Origin: Berberis thunbergii
Taxonomy: Eukaryota > Streptophyta > Magnoliopsida > Ranunculales > Berberidaceae
Direction: 5' to 3'
DNA length: 64,000 nt
NCBI GenBank assembly: GCA_003290165.1
Contig: QNQO01000645.1
Span: 1-64,000 of the forward strand
The position numbers and the translations under genes were made by a program. Shown piece by piece: positions 51,425 to 61,358 of the stretch. The notes below the pieces were generated by a model, which made no database searches, was not told where the DNA came from, and saw only the letters and a list, made by a program, of their open reading frames with translations. How positions within the stretch are numbered: the first letter of the stretch is position 1; every line of letters begins with the position of its first letter.

Positions 51425-52858
51425 TAAGAATTTACTTGTGAGAAATTTCATGGAGAAAGCCATGTATTAGACGAGTTCTGACTGATCACTGACCATTGAA
51501 CTGTGCATATCACTGTAAACTCTTAGTACTCATACAAAGCCATATGCTCCTCAATCTCTCTAACATCTGCACCAAAGTTCACAGCTCCGCAAATAACAAC
51601 GAAAAACCAGGAACAAAAAGAAATCCAAGTGCCAAATATCCTGCACTATACCAAATTGGTATTTTTGTAACAACTTCCAAACGTCACATCTGGCTTAAAG
51701 TATTTATGCAAAAATATTGGTGTAAAAGCTATATTTTTATTCAACTATGCCCTGGCGAATTAAGTGTCCTGGATTCTAACCTATAAGCCCTATAGTTTGT
51801 CTTATGGAATTCTGACTTTGTCTTATGGTAATTGGCAGTCTTTGGATCTGACTTTGTCTGATGGAATTCTGTTTTATCAGCAATATGTTAGGATCTGACT
51901 TTGTCATATGGAATTCTGCAGTTTAGAAGCAGTTCACTCAGATATTCAGACAGAAATCAGAGAAGGAGTTTGATGGAAGGCTTCAAGAATCAACAAATAT
52001 TGCTGAACCAGGAATTGCTGAACTTGCAAGTGCTAGGAAGAGGAAGAATAAACAAATATTGGATGCAAGTGCTAGGAACCAGGAATGCAAGTGCTAGAAA
52101 GAATGCAAGTTTTAATGACTAATGAGAATGCTTGTCATGTGTAATTTTTTTTGCAATGAATGAATAAAATCTTGGATTCCATTTCATCATCTAGTTCTAC
52201 TTGATTGCACATGCAATTTTAAGGAAAATTTTGGTGTGAGACTGTCAGGTGGTTGGATGTTGGTGCAGAATTGCTCTTCTCACACAAATTTTTCTAACCA
52301 AATCTTTCATGACACATTTCTGCTTTTTTCAGGGCACAAGAAATGGAGAAATACTTGAGTTCATTTCTTGATTATGGTGTCACTTTTTGTTGTCAACCTT
52401 GTGATACAGATAAGTCATCTTAATATCAGGATTCAGTCTTGCATTTTATATGACGTATCTTCATGTCTGGTTTAGGAAGTAAGAATGTATCATCTCCAAT
52501 GATTAGCATTGACATACATATCTCAAATTTCAAGTACTTAAAAACGTGATTAATCACAAGGTGGAATGAAAAACTGAACCCTCTAAAATTTAAAATGAGC
52601 ACTTTTACCATTGTTTTAATCCTTGCCATTTCTTTTAAAATCAACATTCAGTTTCATGTGCAATAGCAAATTTTATATTGAAATCCATCAATTTGAAAGA
52701 TAACGAACACACTGCATCATAGGATTTTGGAAGATACACTTGTGTGGTAGTTCATCAATCATCATAATCAACTGTGTATTTATATTTAATATCATGCACT
52801 GTATCTAATCTCTGTAAAATCTCAAAAAAAAAAAAAATCTAAAAAATTTGTCCTTTAA
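51425..52858. other. Downstream flank of the PTC52-like gene
   Basis: Likely 3' UTR of the - strand gene near 52858, then intergenic DNA. At 51648 the phrase CACTATACCAAATTGGTATT resembles the terminus of the CACTA MITE at 57935, possibly a decayed copy. A TCTGACTTTGTC.TATGGAATTCTG phrase is repeated three times at 51810-51919. Confidence 0.45.
51739..51798. repeat. Left copy of a perfect 60-bp inverted repeat
   Basis: This 60-bp segment is exactly the reverse complement of 54063-54122, which lies in the intron of the PTC52-like gene. The two copies enclose the last exon of that gene. Confidence 0.92.
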
Positions 52859-54399
52859 TTACAGTATTCTATGCTTCCTAATGAAGTTTGTTGTGTTCTT
52901 TGCTACAGCGGTAGAGCATGCACATGCTCCACCCAAGCACAATGTAGATGTAACCAAAAGAATAGCCTTCCATTGTCGTCCCGAAACTAGAATAGCGAAT
53001 GCAGCACAAGCAATAACAAGAATAGAAAGAGCTATTATCCAAGTTTGAAATGCTTGAACGGCGCTCCTACATCCCTTACAATGTATTACATGACGAAAAT
53101 ACCGATTTGCAAGGTTAGGTGCATACATTGTTCCAACTCCACCCTTGGTTGGAGAAGACGCTGACATTCCTGCAAATAGCCCTGCAGGTGCATGCTCAAC
53201 CACAGCAGGTTCTTTCGGCATTGAAATTGTATAATGTCCAAAGTGGTAAGGCATTCCATGCCCAATTTTATCCAACCATTTCCTATACTCAGAAACGCAG
53301 ATGTCAGAAGGCTTCAGATTAAGGTATAGTTTCTTTGTAGGAACCTTCTCTTTTATTAGGATCTCGGTCTGCGATGACAGAAAACCCATGTCTTGTTCAA
53401 AAACCTTGCTTGCATTCTGATGAAAGTACCATTTAGGAAACACCTTTGCTAGGGGAGACCTTCTTGTGCCTACAAACCTCACAATCAACATAGACTTCCC
53501 CTGCCCAGACGGCCTACATAGAAATAGACCTGTGAAGTAGTCTTTCTCCCCATTCTTACCGACAAGTTCTCTGTTGGTTTGAAGCACATGTGGTGCTTCA
53601 AAACGAAGGAAATTCGGCGTGGTTTTGTCGTTCTCTTTACCCCATTCACCAACAAATCCCCTGTCTGTCCTCTCAATTAACTTGAACAGAAGTGGTTGAA
53701 CATCTTCCCTCTTGGCAGTCCAGTCAGTTCTATCATGTGAGATTGGTGTATGGGATGGATCCATGAGGTTTTCAAGAAGTATTGAATAATCGTAGGGTAG
53801 CTCATGGGTAGTTGAGATGTCCTGAAAGCCTGGTCTAGCAAAGTTCTCAAACCAAGGTAGCTTATCGGGGTTCGCTGGGTTCTTGTCTGACATCCATACC
53901 CATATTACTCCTTGAGAATCCTTTACCTCATATGTTTTGACACAAGCTGATTGAGGAATTTTCGCTCCTCTAGGAAGCTGTAGTGGCATTGAGAAGGGGT
54001 TATTAAAAGCATCATATGCAGAACAAAAAAGCAGTCTAACGGATTATTCTATGCAAATGCCCAAACTATAGGGCTTATAGGTTAGAATCCAGGACACTTA
54101 ATTCGCCAGGGCATAGTTGAATCAGTGTGTTTCCAGGATTCGGCTGTCTACTAAGATCAATTGTTATGTTTCAATAAATAAAAATGATAAACAGATAACT
54201 TGATTCTGTCGATGATTTGCATCTTGTAATTCTAGGTTTGCTTATGAATGCTTATAGATCAAATTAAACAAGGTGTACTTGAGAGTTGAAGCATACCGGA
54301 GGTATCTTTACGCATTTCCCCTCGCCTTCAAACTGCCAGCCATGGTAGAGACATTCCAGCCTCCCATCAATTAACTGACCTTCAGACAGTTTTGCTAAT
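52859..54399 (-). CDS. PTC52/ACD1-like Rieske oxygenase, 3' exons only (pheophorbide a oxygenase family)
   Basis: Exon 54297-54399 encodes [20 protein letters not shown], the second half of the Rieske centre (C-x-YHGW-x-F). It splices in phase to exon 52859-53977, which encodes [18 protein letters not shown], the mononuclear iron site region [14 protein letters not shown], and a long C-terminus with two hydrophobic segments ([18 protein letters not shown] and a second near the end). A family CxxC-type motif ([11 protein letters not shown]) is present. This matches PTC52, a chloroplast inner-envelope Rieske monooxygenase linked to protochlorophyllide and import. Exons for the transit peptide and the first Rieske C-x-H pair are not in the 370 bases before the gypsy LTR at 54767. 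The reading frame is open, so the gene may be intact with a large intron or may be truncated. Confidence 0.85.
54063..54122. repeat. Right copy of a perfect 60-bp inverted repeat
   Basis: Exact reverse complement of 51739-51798, lying within the intron between the two PTC52-like exons. It is the likely original, copied in inverted orientation to the other side of the exon, or both copies come from one unrecognised element. Confidence 0.92.
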
Positions 54400-54766
54400 C
54401 TGAATCAATATTAAGTAGACTATCAAAACCAAAACTAATCCATTCTAAGGGTAATTTTGGACATACAAATTCCCATATGGCCTGTAAACAATTCTGCAAA
54501 CTTCCTAGAACTATCGTTATTTCGTGCTTGTGGAGCACATATTCATCATGCTACACCTCTGAACAATTCATATGTTTCTTAGCTCCAACATACTAGAGGA
54601 TCAATCATCAAGTTAATTGTTGATTGATTGAGTAATAGACAATAAAAGTTTAGGGTTATTACCTGTGAGGAAGAATAAACAAATCAGAGAAGGACTAACA
54701 CAAAATGGTTGTCCCATTGCACCAAACATTCTGTACTCCTCGGTACTAAAATACAACATTTCAATA
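54400..54766. other. Intron or upstream flank of the PTC52-like exons
   Basis: AT-rich, with an acceptor at its left end for the exon starting at 54399. I searched the - strand for the CPHR part of the Rieske centre and did not find it here. Confidence 0.45.
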
Positions 54767-55156
54767 CAAGTGATTCAAGCAGACAGATGAGAATAAAAGC
54801 ATTAGAAATGGGCGCGAGAGTTGGCGCCAAAACTGATTTGGGGATATTTCAAATAGGAGGGTATAGGGAATAAAAGCATTAGAAATGTAAATTGTAAGAG
54901 AGAGTTTGTTAGTTGAAATGATAGGATTAGAACATGTGTCACATATCTGTTAAGGCGGTTTGCAATTATGTTATCACTGTAGACTGTAAAAAGAAGGGTG
55001 AAGGGTTAACGCACAGAGCATGTTTTTAACTAAACGTAATTGGGTTTCTTGCTCAGAAAAGCTTGAGAAGTTTCTGTATTGTGTCCTTCATTATGCAAAT
55101 CCTTCATTACTCTATTTTGCTTATTCTAATCTCAATTAAGCAGTCACTATTGTGAC
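54767..55156 (+). repeat. 5' LTR of gypsy element 2
   Basis: It ends TTGTGACA four bases before the primer site TGGTATCAGAG (55160-55170). The left edge is approximate. A segment AATAAAAGCATTAGAAATG is present twice (about 54791 and 54869), a duplication not seen in the 3' LTR. Confidence 0.7.
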
Positions 55157-55429
55157 AATTGGTATCAGAGTCATGTGAGATCGACCAAACCAAAACTCTA
55201 TCAGGAAAACAATGGAGACGAGGGGCACAAAAATGGAGTCTTTCATCTGGGAAGCCAAGAGAAATCAAATAGAGACTGCAGGTCAAATGGATTTATTGAA
55301 GAACGAATTGAAAAAGGTGGTTTAGAATAGTGAAATCCAGGAGAAGAAAATGGAAACCAGATTTGAACAACTGGCTCACTTGCTACAAAATCATCAAAGA
55401 ACATTTGGATCTACAAATCCCCGCAAGCG

Positions 55430-56334
55430 GGCACGGATCCAGGGGTCCATGTGGGGGCACTTGCCCCCACTAACTTTTTATTTTTATTTTACTTTTTTCG
55501 AGTTGTCGATTCTGTGACGTTGACGATGTCATCCTGTCCCACCCCTTCCTCTATTCTTCTGTTCTCTACGACATTGATGACCACGTTCCACCCCTTTCTT
55601 CTTTTATGTTTCCTCTATTTATTTTTTGCGAGACCGACAACCGTCCCGTCTCCTCCTCTCTTCATCTCCTTTCCTCTCTGTTTAATTTATTTCCCTTTTC
55701 CACTATCGCCACCTGCCATCAGCAACTCCCACCTCGTTTATCTTTTTTGAGGAAGAAGAAGGTCTTTTCAATATTTTCTCGAGTTGAATTCATATATCGA
55801 GGCCTTGTTTTGTATTTTATTAATAGGATTTTTCTTAAGATACATGAAAAATTCGACCCATTAATTGTTTCTCAAGATACATATTTGTATCTTGAGTTTC
55901 ATCTATGGGTTATATTGTTTGAAGGGCATTTTATAATCAATGTGAGCTTTTTAACAACTAACTCATGTTGACTGCTCGTCCTGAGGGAGACTGCAGCAGT
56001 GATTAATGTTGGAGGTATCCTCTAATTAGATGAAGTAGTTTATACACCAATTTGATTTGTCCCCCATATATGTTGCCCCTTAACTTTATACACCAAATTG
56101 ATTTGTCCCCCATATATTGATCTTTTATGCTCCTACAAAGTAGTTTGTTGGATTCATTTTTTATCCCTCGTAGATTAGATGAAGTTTATTTAGCAATTAG
56201 TGTTTTGTATATAGTTATGTAGTGTTCAAATTTTAACAAAAAATATGTTAATGTAATTAATTATTATATTATCATTAATTAACTATGATTCAACATTCTG
56301 CCCCCTACAACAAAAATCCTGGCTTCGTCACTGC
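55430..56334. mobile_element. Inserted element of about 900 bp in the gypsy 2 gag leader
   Basis: The gag frame is broken by DNA whose ends are GGCACGGATCCAGGGG and the complement of CCTGGCTTCGTCACTGCC, which form imperfect inverted termini with nearby runs of Gs on the left and Cs on the right. No protein is encoded. CAAG at both flanks may be part of a target duplication, but it is not convincing. I can only call it a non-autonomous DNA element. Confidence 0.5.
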
Positions 56335-56394
56335 CAACAAGTCTCCATCAACATAGGTCTCTGGAACTTTTGATCTGTTAACGAGATCTCTCTC

Positions 56395-57660
56395 CCAAAA
56401 TCATTGGGAGGGTCCAGGTATGATTATCAAACTACCTAAGCTTGAATTTCCATAGTTTGATAGATCTAGTCCTAGGTCATGGAACAAAAAATGTGAGAGA
56501 TATTTTTCTTTCTATCAAATACTGAATGACAACAAAGTAGCAATAGCTTCAATCCGCTTTCATGGAAGAGCAGATCTATGGTTCCTCGATTACCGAATTG
56601 GGAAGAAAGTTATATAATGGCCACATTTTATTTAAGATATCTATGAACATTTTGAGGAAGCCATCTTAGACAACTATGTGGACTCCTTTGATAAGTTGAG
56701 TCAAGAAACTCCTGTGAATGACTATTATGACAGGTTTGAAAAACTGAAATCACTGATGTTAAGTCACAACCCGCACCTTGATGAAATCTACTTTGTATTA
56801 AGCTTCCTAAGTGGGTTAAGGGCTGACATTAAAATTGTAGTTTAGTTGTTCAAACCAAGCTCACTCAATGAGGCTCTCTGTTGCAAGAATGCAAGAGGCT
56901 TCCACTATTCAGAAATAGACCAATACTAGACAAGCTCACACCTCGTATAACCAAAAAACCACCTAACTATTTATCCACATCTTTTACCAACTCAAAGCCT
57001 ACTTACTCAAATCTCAATCACGGTAACATATGACCTTACATCAACTCCTCAATTAGTGCTGGCTCAGCAACTTTGTCACTCCAAAACCCTTCCAGTTACC
57101 AGCCACCAATCCATCCATGAAACCTCCCATAACAACACCATCTATGAGAAGACTAACACCAACCCAAATGAAGCTTAGGGTGTGTTTGGTTGCATGGAAT
57201 CCTATGCCATGGGAATCCATGAGGGGACCACTATATTTTAGGCTAAATTGATATATCACTCCACATCCACCATTTGGTTTTGTGATCAATGGTGGGAATG
57301 AAAGTCACATGAACATGGGAATCACATGCCTTGGGGGGGCCAAGGAGTGAGATTCCCATGTTCATGGGACTTCCATTCCCACCATTGATCACAAAATCAA
57401 ATGGTGGTCAAATGGTAAATGTGGAGTGATATATCAATTTAGCCTAAAATGTAGTGGTCCCCTCATGGATTCCCATGGCATAGGATTCCATGCAACCAAA
57501 CACACCCTTAGAAGGGACAAATGACGATGCTACAATTGTGAGGAACAATATAGACCTGGCCACACCTGCAAAGAACAATTTTTGTATATGTTAATCTTAT
57601 ATAAAGAGTTGGTTGAAGAAGAGGTAAACAAGGAAGAAGAGATTGAGAATTTTACATAAG
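56395..57660 (+). pseudogene. Gypsy 2 gag remnant
   Basis: The frame reads WNKKCERYFSFYQ, HFEEAILDNYVDSFDKLSQE, NDYYDRFEKLKSLMLSHNP and FLSGLRADIKIVV, the Retrotrans_gag domain of chromoviruses. It is interrupted by several stops and by a 330-bp MITE before the expected zinc-knuckle region, which is barely recognisable near 57540-57590. Confidence 0.75.
57178..57507. mobile_element. Tourist-like MITE (PIF/Harbinger type)
   Basis: A 330-bp full-length foldback with termini GGGTGTGTTTGGTTGCATGG and its complement, flanked by TTA on both sides (57175-57177, 57508-57510), the target duplication of PIF/Harbinger elements. The two arms pair along nearly their whole length. A related, older copy is at 48327-48632. 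Confidence 0.93.
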
Positions 57661-57772
57661 AGGTTCAAACAAACATGGAGGCATCTCTTCATGCAATTCA
57701 TGGTAGTACAACAACTAATACTATATTACTCAAGGGATTCATAAAAAAATGTTTGTCTCCATATTGGTAGAC

Positions 57773-57811
57773 ACTGGAAGTACTTTTTTTTTTTTTTTTA
57801 CTGGAAGTACT
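57773..57811. repeat. Poly(T) insertion flanked by a 12-bp direct repeat
   Basis: ACTGGAAGTACT (57773-57784) is followed by an uninterrupted run of 15 Ts after its own final T, then by ACTGGAAGTACT again (57800-57811). The normal protease frame contains this segment once (DTGSTHSF). A bare poly(A/T) tract between target-like duplications is what an extremely 5'-truncated LINE- or SINE-mediated retroposition would leave. Confidence 0.85.
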
Positions 57812-57934
57812 CATTCTTTTGTAGATCCTAAAGTCATTAAGGAAACTAATTGGCCCTTAACAATGACTCCTCAAATGATAGTCAAGGTAGCTGATAGACA
57901 ACAGCTTTTGAGCAGTGCTTTGTGTCCTAATCTA

Positions 57935-58242
57935 CACTACACCAAATTGGCATATTTGTAACAACTCCCAAAACAGTAGCACTTTGAGCTGTAACAATCC
58001 ACCAAACAATTTCAGGTCAAAACTAAATTTAGTAAAAAAAACATAAAAACATTTACACAAAAAAGTGATACAATAAATTAGATCACCATGAATAGTATCA
58101 TTTATAGGACCATACTCTTCATCGTGATACAATTATTGTATTACTTTGTTTGTGAAAATGTGTAAAATTGTTTTGTGGATTGTTATAGTTCAAAAGTGTT
58201 ACTGTTTTGGGGTTGTTACAAAAATGTAAATTTGGTGTAGTG
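57935..58242. mobile_element. CACTA-type MITE, 308 bp
   Basis: The ends CACTACACCAAATTGGCAT and ATGTAAATTTGGTGTAGTG are inverted repeats, flanked by the 3-bp duplication CTA (57932-57934, 58243-58245). The interior is also largely palindromic (TTTGTAACAAC...GTTGTTACA). It splits the gypsy 2 protease-RT spacer. It is unrelated in subterminal sequence to the two large CACTA elements. Confidence 0.92.
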
Positions 58243-61200
58243 CTACAGTGGAGTATGCAAGGGTGCTTGTTTGAAGGGAGTACGAATTCTAGATATGACA
58301 TGGTACTAGGTGGTAACTGGCTTAATCCCTTTGGGGATATCACTTTCAACTTACAAAAATTGCAACTTACTTTAATGGTGAATGGCAAAAAGGTAACTCT
58401 GCAAGGCCAATCAAACACTAGCTCCTTCTCTAAATTGAGTCCAAAGGGTTCTCTAAGTTCATAAAGAAGCATACCCCCTACTTCATTGGTCAATTATTTG
58501 TTATTTCTGACACTGAACTCAGTACACACAACCCTGCTCAACTTCTTGACCTGACTCATCTTCGCATGGAGTTTCAGGACATTTTTCAAACCCCTACCAC
58601 CTTACCACCATCTAGAACTCTGGACCATCAAATCCCTCTAAAAATTGGTTCTACTCCCCCTGCCCAAAACCCATATATAGTCTCTTACATGCAAAAATTA
58701 GTCATTGAACAACTCATTAAGAAGATGTTGGAAGAAGGTCTAATCCAACCCTCACATAGTCCTTTTGTTGGCCCCATTCTACTTGTCAAAAAAAAAAAAT
58801 GGCTCATGGAGGTTTTGTGTAGACTATACGAGACTAAATGAGATCACCGTTAAGGACAAATTCCCTATGCCCTTAATTGATGAACTCCTTGATGAGCTAT
58901 ATGGAGTTACTATATTCTCAAAGATAAAGCTTAGATCAGGCTATCACCAAATCCTTGTACACCTGTCTGACATACACAAAACAACATTTAAGACCCACCA
59001 TGGACATTTTGAGTTCAAAGTCATGCCATTTGGATTGACTATTCCCCCTGCTACCTTTCAAGCTTTAATGAATCAAATTTTTGAACCCCTTCTCTGGAAA
59101 ATTTGTCCTTGCGTTCTTTGATGACATTCTCATCTACACCCACTCCATTTCCACTATCCTAAGACAACACCAACTTTATGCAAAGCAGTCTAAGTGTTTT
59201 TTCTTGCAACCAAGGCTTGAATACTTGGGTCACATCATTAATGCTCACGGTGTTGAGGTTGATCCTCAAAAGATTGAAGTCATTACCCAATGACCACGTC
59301 CTTCTAATCTCAAACAATTAAGAGGCTTCCTAGGCCTAACAGGGTATTATAAGAAATTTATTCAAATAGCCCAACCTTTCACTGAAATCCTAAAGAAAAA
59401 ACTATTTTCATTGGTCCCCACTTGCTACCCAAGCCTTTTAGAAATTGAAACAAGCTTGAGTGAAACCTCTGTACTTACCCTTCTAAAATTAAACTCTCCC
59501 TTTACCTTAGAAACAAATGCATGTTCTAGGGGAGTTGGGGTTGTCTTATCCCAAGGAGGTAGACCTATTGCTTACTTTAGCAGAGCACTTGGCCCAAAAC
59601 ATCTCACTCTTTCTATTTATGAGAAAGAACTCCTACCTATTATATTGGTTGTGCACAAGTAAATGTCTTACCTACTAGGCTCCAAGTTCTTCATATACAC
59701 TGATCACCACAACATTAGACACTTTCTATCTCAAAGGGTGACTACTATGATACAACGAAGATGGCTGGCTAAACTCCTTGGTTTTGATTATGAGATTGCT
59801 TATAAAAAAAGGCTTTGAGAACCTGGCTTCTTATGCACTATCTAGATGCACTGACAGGTAATGGCATTGACTACTATCCATCCTACATGGTTTATCTTGA
59901 CAAGCTATGATGAGGCAGTTCATACTATCATTCAGAAAATCAATATTGACCCTCCCTCCATTGCCCCATATTCAATGGTGAATGCTACTAAGACACAAAG
60001 ACCAGCTGGTCATTGGTGCACAAGGCAACCTAAGAAATACCATCTTGATGGCTCTCCACAATTCAGTTATGGGTGGAAATTCAGAGGTACATGCTTCTTA
60101 TCAGAGGGTGAAAAGCTTTTTTTTATTGGCCTAAATGAGGAACTACATTACTCAGTACATCATAGATTGTGATATTTGTCAAAGGAACAAGTCTGGTCAA
60201 ACCTCATATGGAGGCCTATTACAACCACTACCAATCCCTGATCATGCATGGAGGCACATCACTATGGACTTCATAGAGGGTTTTCATATTTCCTCTAATA
60301 AATCAGTGATACTAGTGGTGGATGATTTCTTCCTACAAAATGTATATAAGCTACATGGACTATCTACATCAATAGTCTCAGAGAGAGACAAAGTGTTCAT
60401 TAGCTCCTTTTGGTAAGACTTATTTAGTGCACTAGGGATTTCTCTCATTATGAGTTCAGCTTATCATCCCCAAATTGATGGTTAATCAGATAGAACAAAT
60501 TCTTGCTTGAAAACTTACCTCAGGTGCTTGATTGGAAATACTCCATCACAATGGTCCAAGTGGCTTTATTTAGCCAAGTTTTAGTTTAACACCTCATTTC
60601 ATAAAAAGTATACAATCATCTCCATTTCAAGCCCTTTATGGGTACTCTACCACTGTTGGCATTCCCTCTTGTTACTACTATCACAATTCCTTATGTACAA
60701 AGCTACCTACAAGAAAGAGACCACATGCTCCAGATTATTAAGGTGAAATTGCATAAGGCTCAAAAGAGAATGAAGAAGTATGCAAACAAAAATCACACTG
60801 ACGAGCAGTTTGAGGTAAGAAATTGGGTATACCTTGAATTACAATCGTATCGCCAAACTTCAGTGAGCATCAGAAGCAACCTCAAGCACTCTGTAAAATT
60901 TTATGGACCATTCCAAATCATTAAACGTATTGGAGCTGCGGCCTATTGTTTAGAACTCCCTCACCAATCAAGAACACACCCTGTATTCCACGTCTCTTAG
61001 CTAAAGAAAAAGCTTGGATCTTCCTCCATACTAGCTCCCAGCCTTCCCTTGGTTGATTCCCAAGGCAGCTTCAGAGTTGAGTCAACCTTCATCCTAGCAC
61101 AGAGATTAATCCTTCGAAACAATCAAGCTGTGACACAAGTTCAAGTGTAATGGTCAAACTCCACGCCGAAGGAAGCTACGTGGGAAGACCTTAAGCATCT

Positions 61201-61260
61201 CCAAGCAATGCTCCCTCATTTTCATCCTTCTAGACAAAGATTGGGAAAAGGGGAAGGTAT

Positions 61261-61358
61261 TGTCATGGCTAAAGACATTTATACAAACAAGAATCAAAAC
61301 ATTATTAATGGGTGCGAGAGTTGGCGCCAAAACTGATTTGGGGATAATTCAAATAGGG
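61261..61358 (+). repeat. 3' LTR of gypsy element 2, truncated
   Basis: It starts TGTCATGGC directly after the purine tract and matches the 5' LTR through GGCGCCAAAACTGATTTGGG. The match ends at about 61358. The next sequence (a TATA-like CTTATAAATAGC at 61373) belongs to something else. Confidence 0.72.

Larger units (their letters stand above)
57740..61230 (+). pseudogene. Gypsy 2 pol remnant: protease, RT, RNase H, integrase, chromodomain tail
   Basis: Visible in order: retropepsin (ILVDTGS, then HSFVDP, split by a poly(T) insertion); the 58500-58840 RT leader (DIFQTPTTLPPSRTLDHQIP); RT with the [20 protein letters not shown] box, [16 protein letters not shown] and the catalytic [12 protein letters not shown] (about 59110); RNase H (FTLETNACSRGVGVVLSQGG, with the DG-type Asp changed to Asn); the integrase finger (CDICQRNKSG) and core (ITMDFIEGFH); and a C-terminal chromodomain-like EATWEDLKHL at about 61170. 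More than ten stops or frameshifts are present. Confidence 0.82.
54767..61358 (+). mobile_element. Ty3/gypsy chromovirus 2, + strand, with four later insertions
   Basis: A 5' LTR, Met-tRNA primer site, gag, protease, reverse transcriptase, RNase H, integrase and chromodomain-like tail can be followed on the + strand, then a polypurine tract (AAAAGGGGAAGGTAT) and the start of the 3' LTR at 61261. The 3' LTR matches the 5' LTR around GCGAGAGTTGGCGCCAAAAC and then breaks off at about 61358. Later insertions are an element of about 900 bp in the gag leader, a Tourist MITE, a poly(T) insertion and a CACTA MITE. Many stops are present, so it is old. It lies just upstream of the PTC52-like exons. 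Confidence 0.85.
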
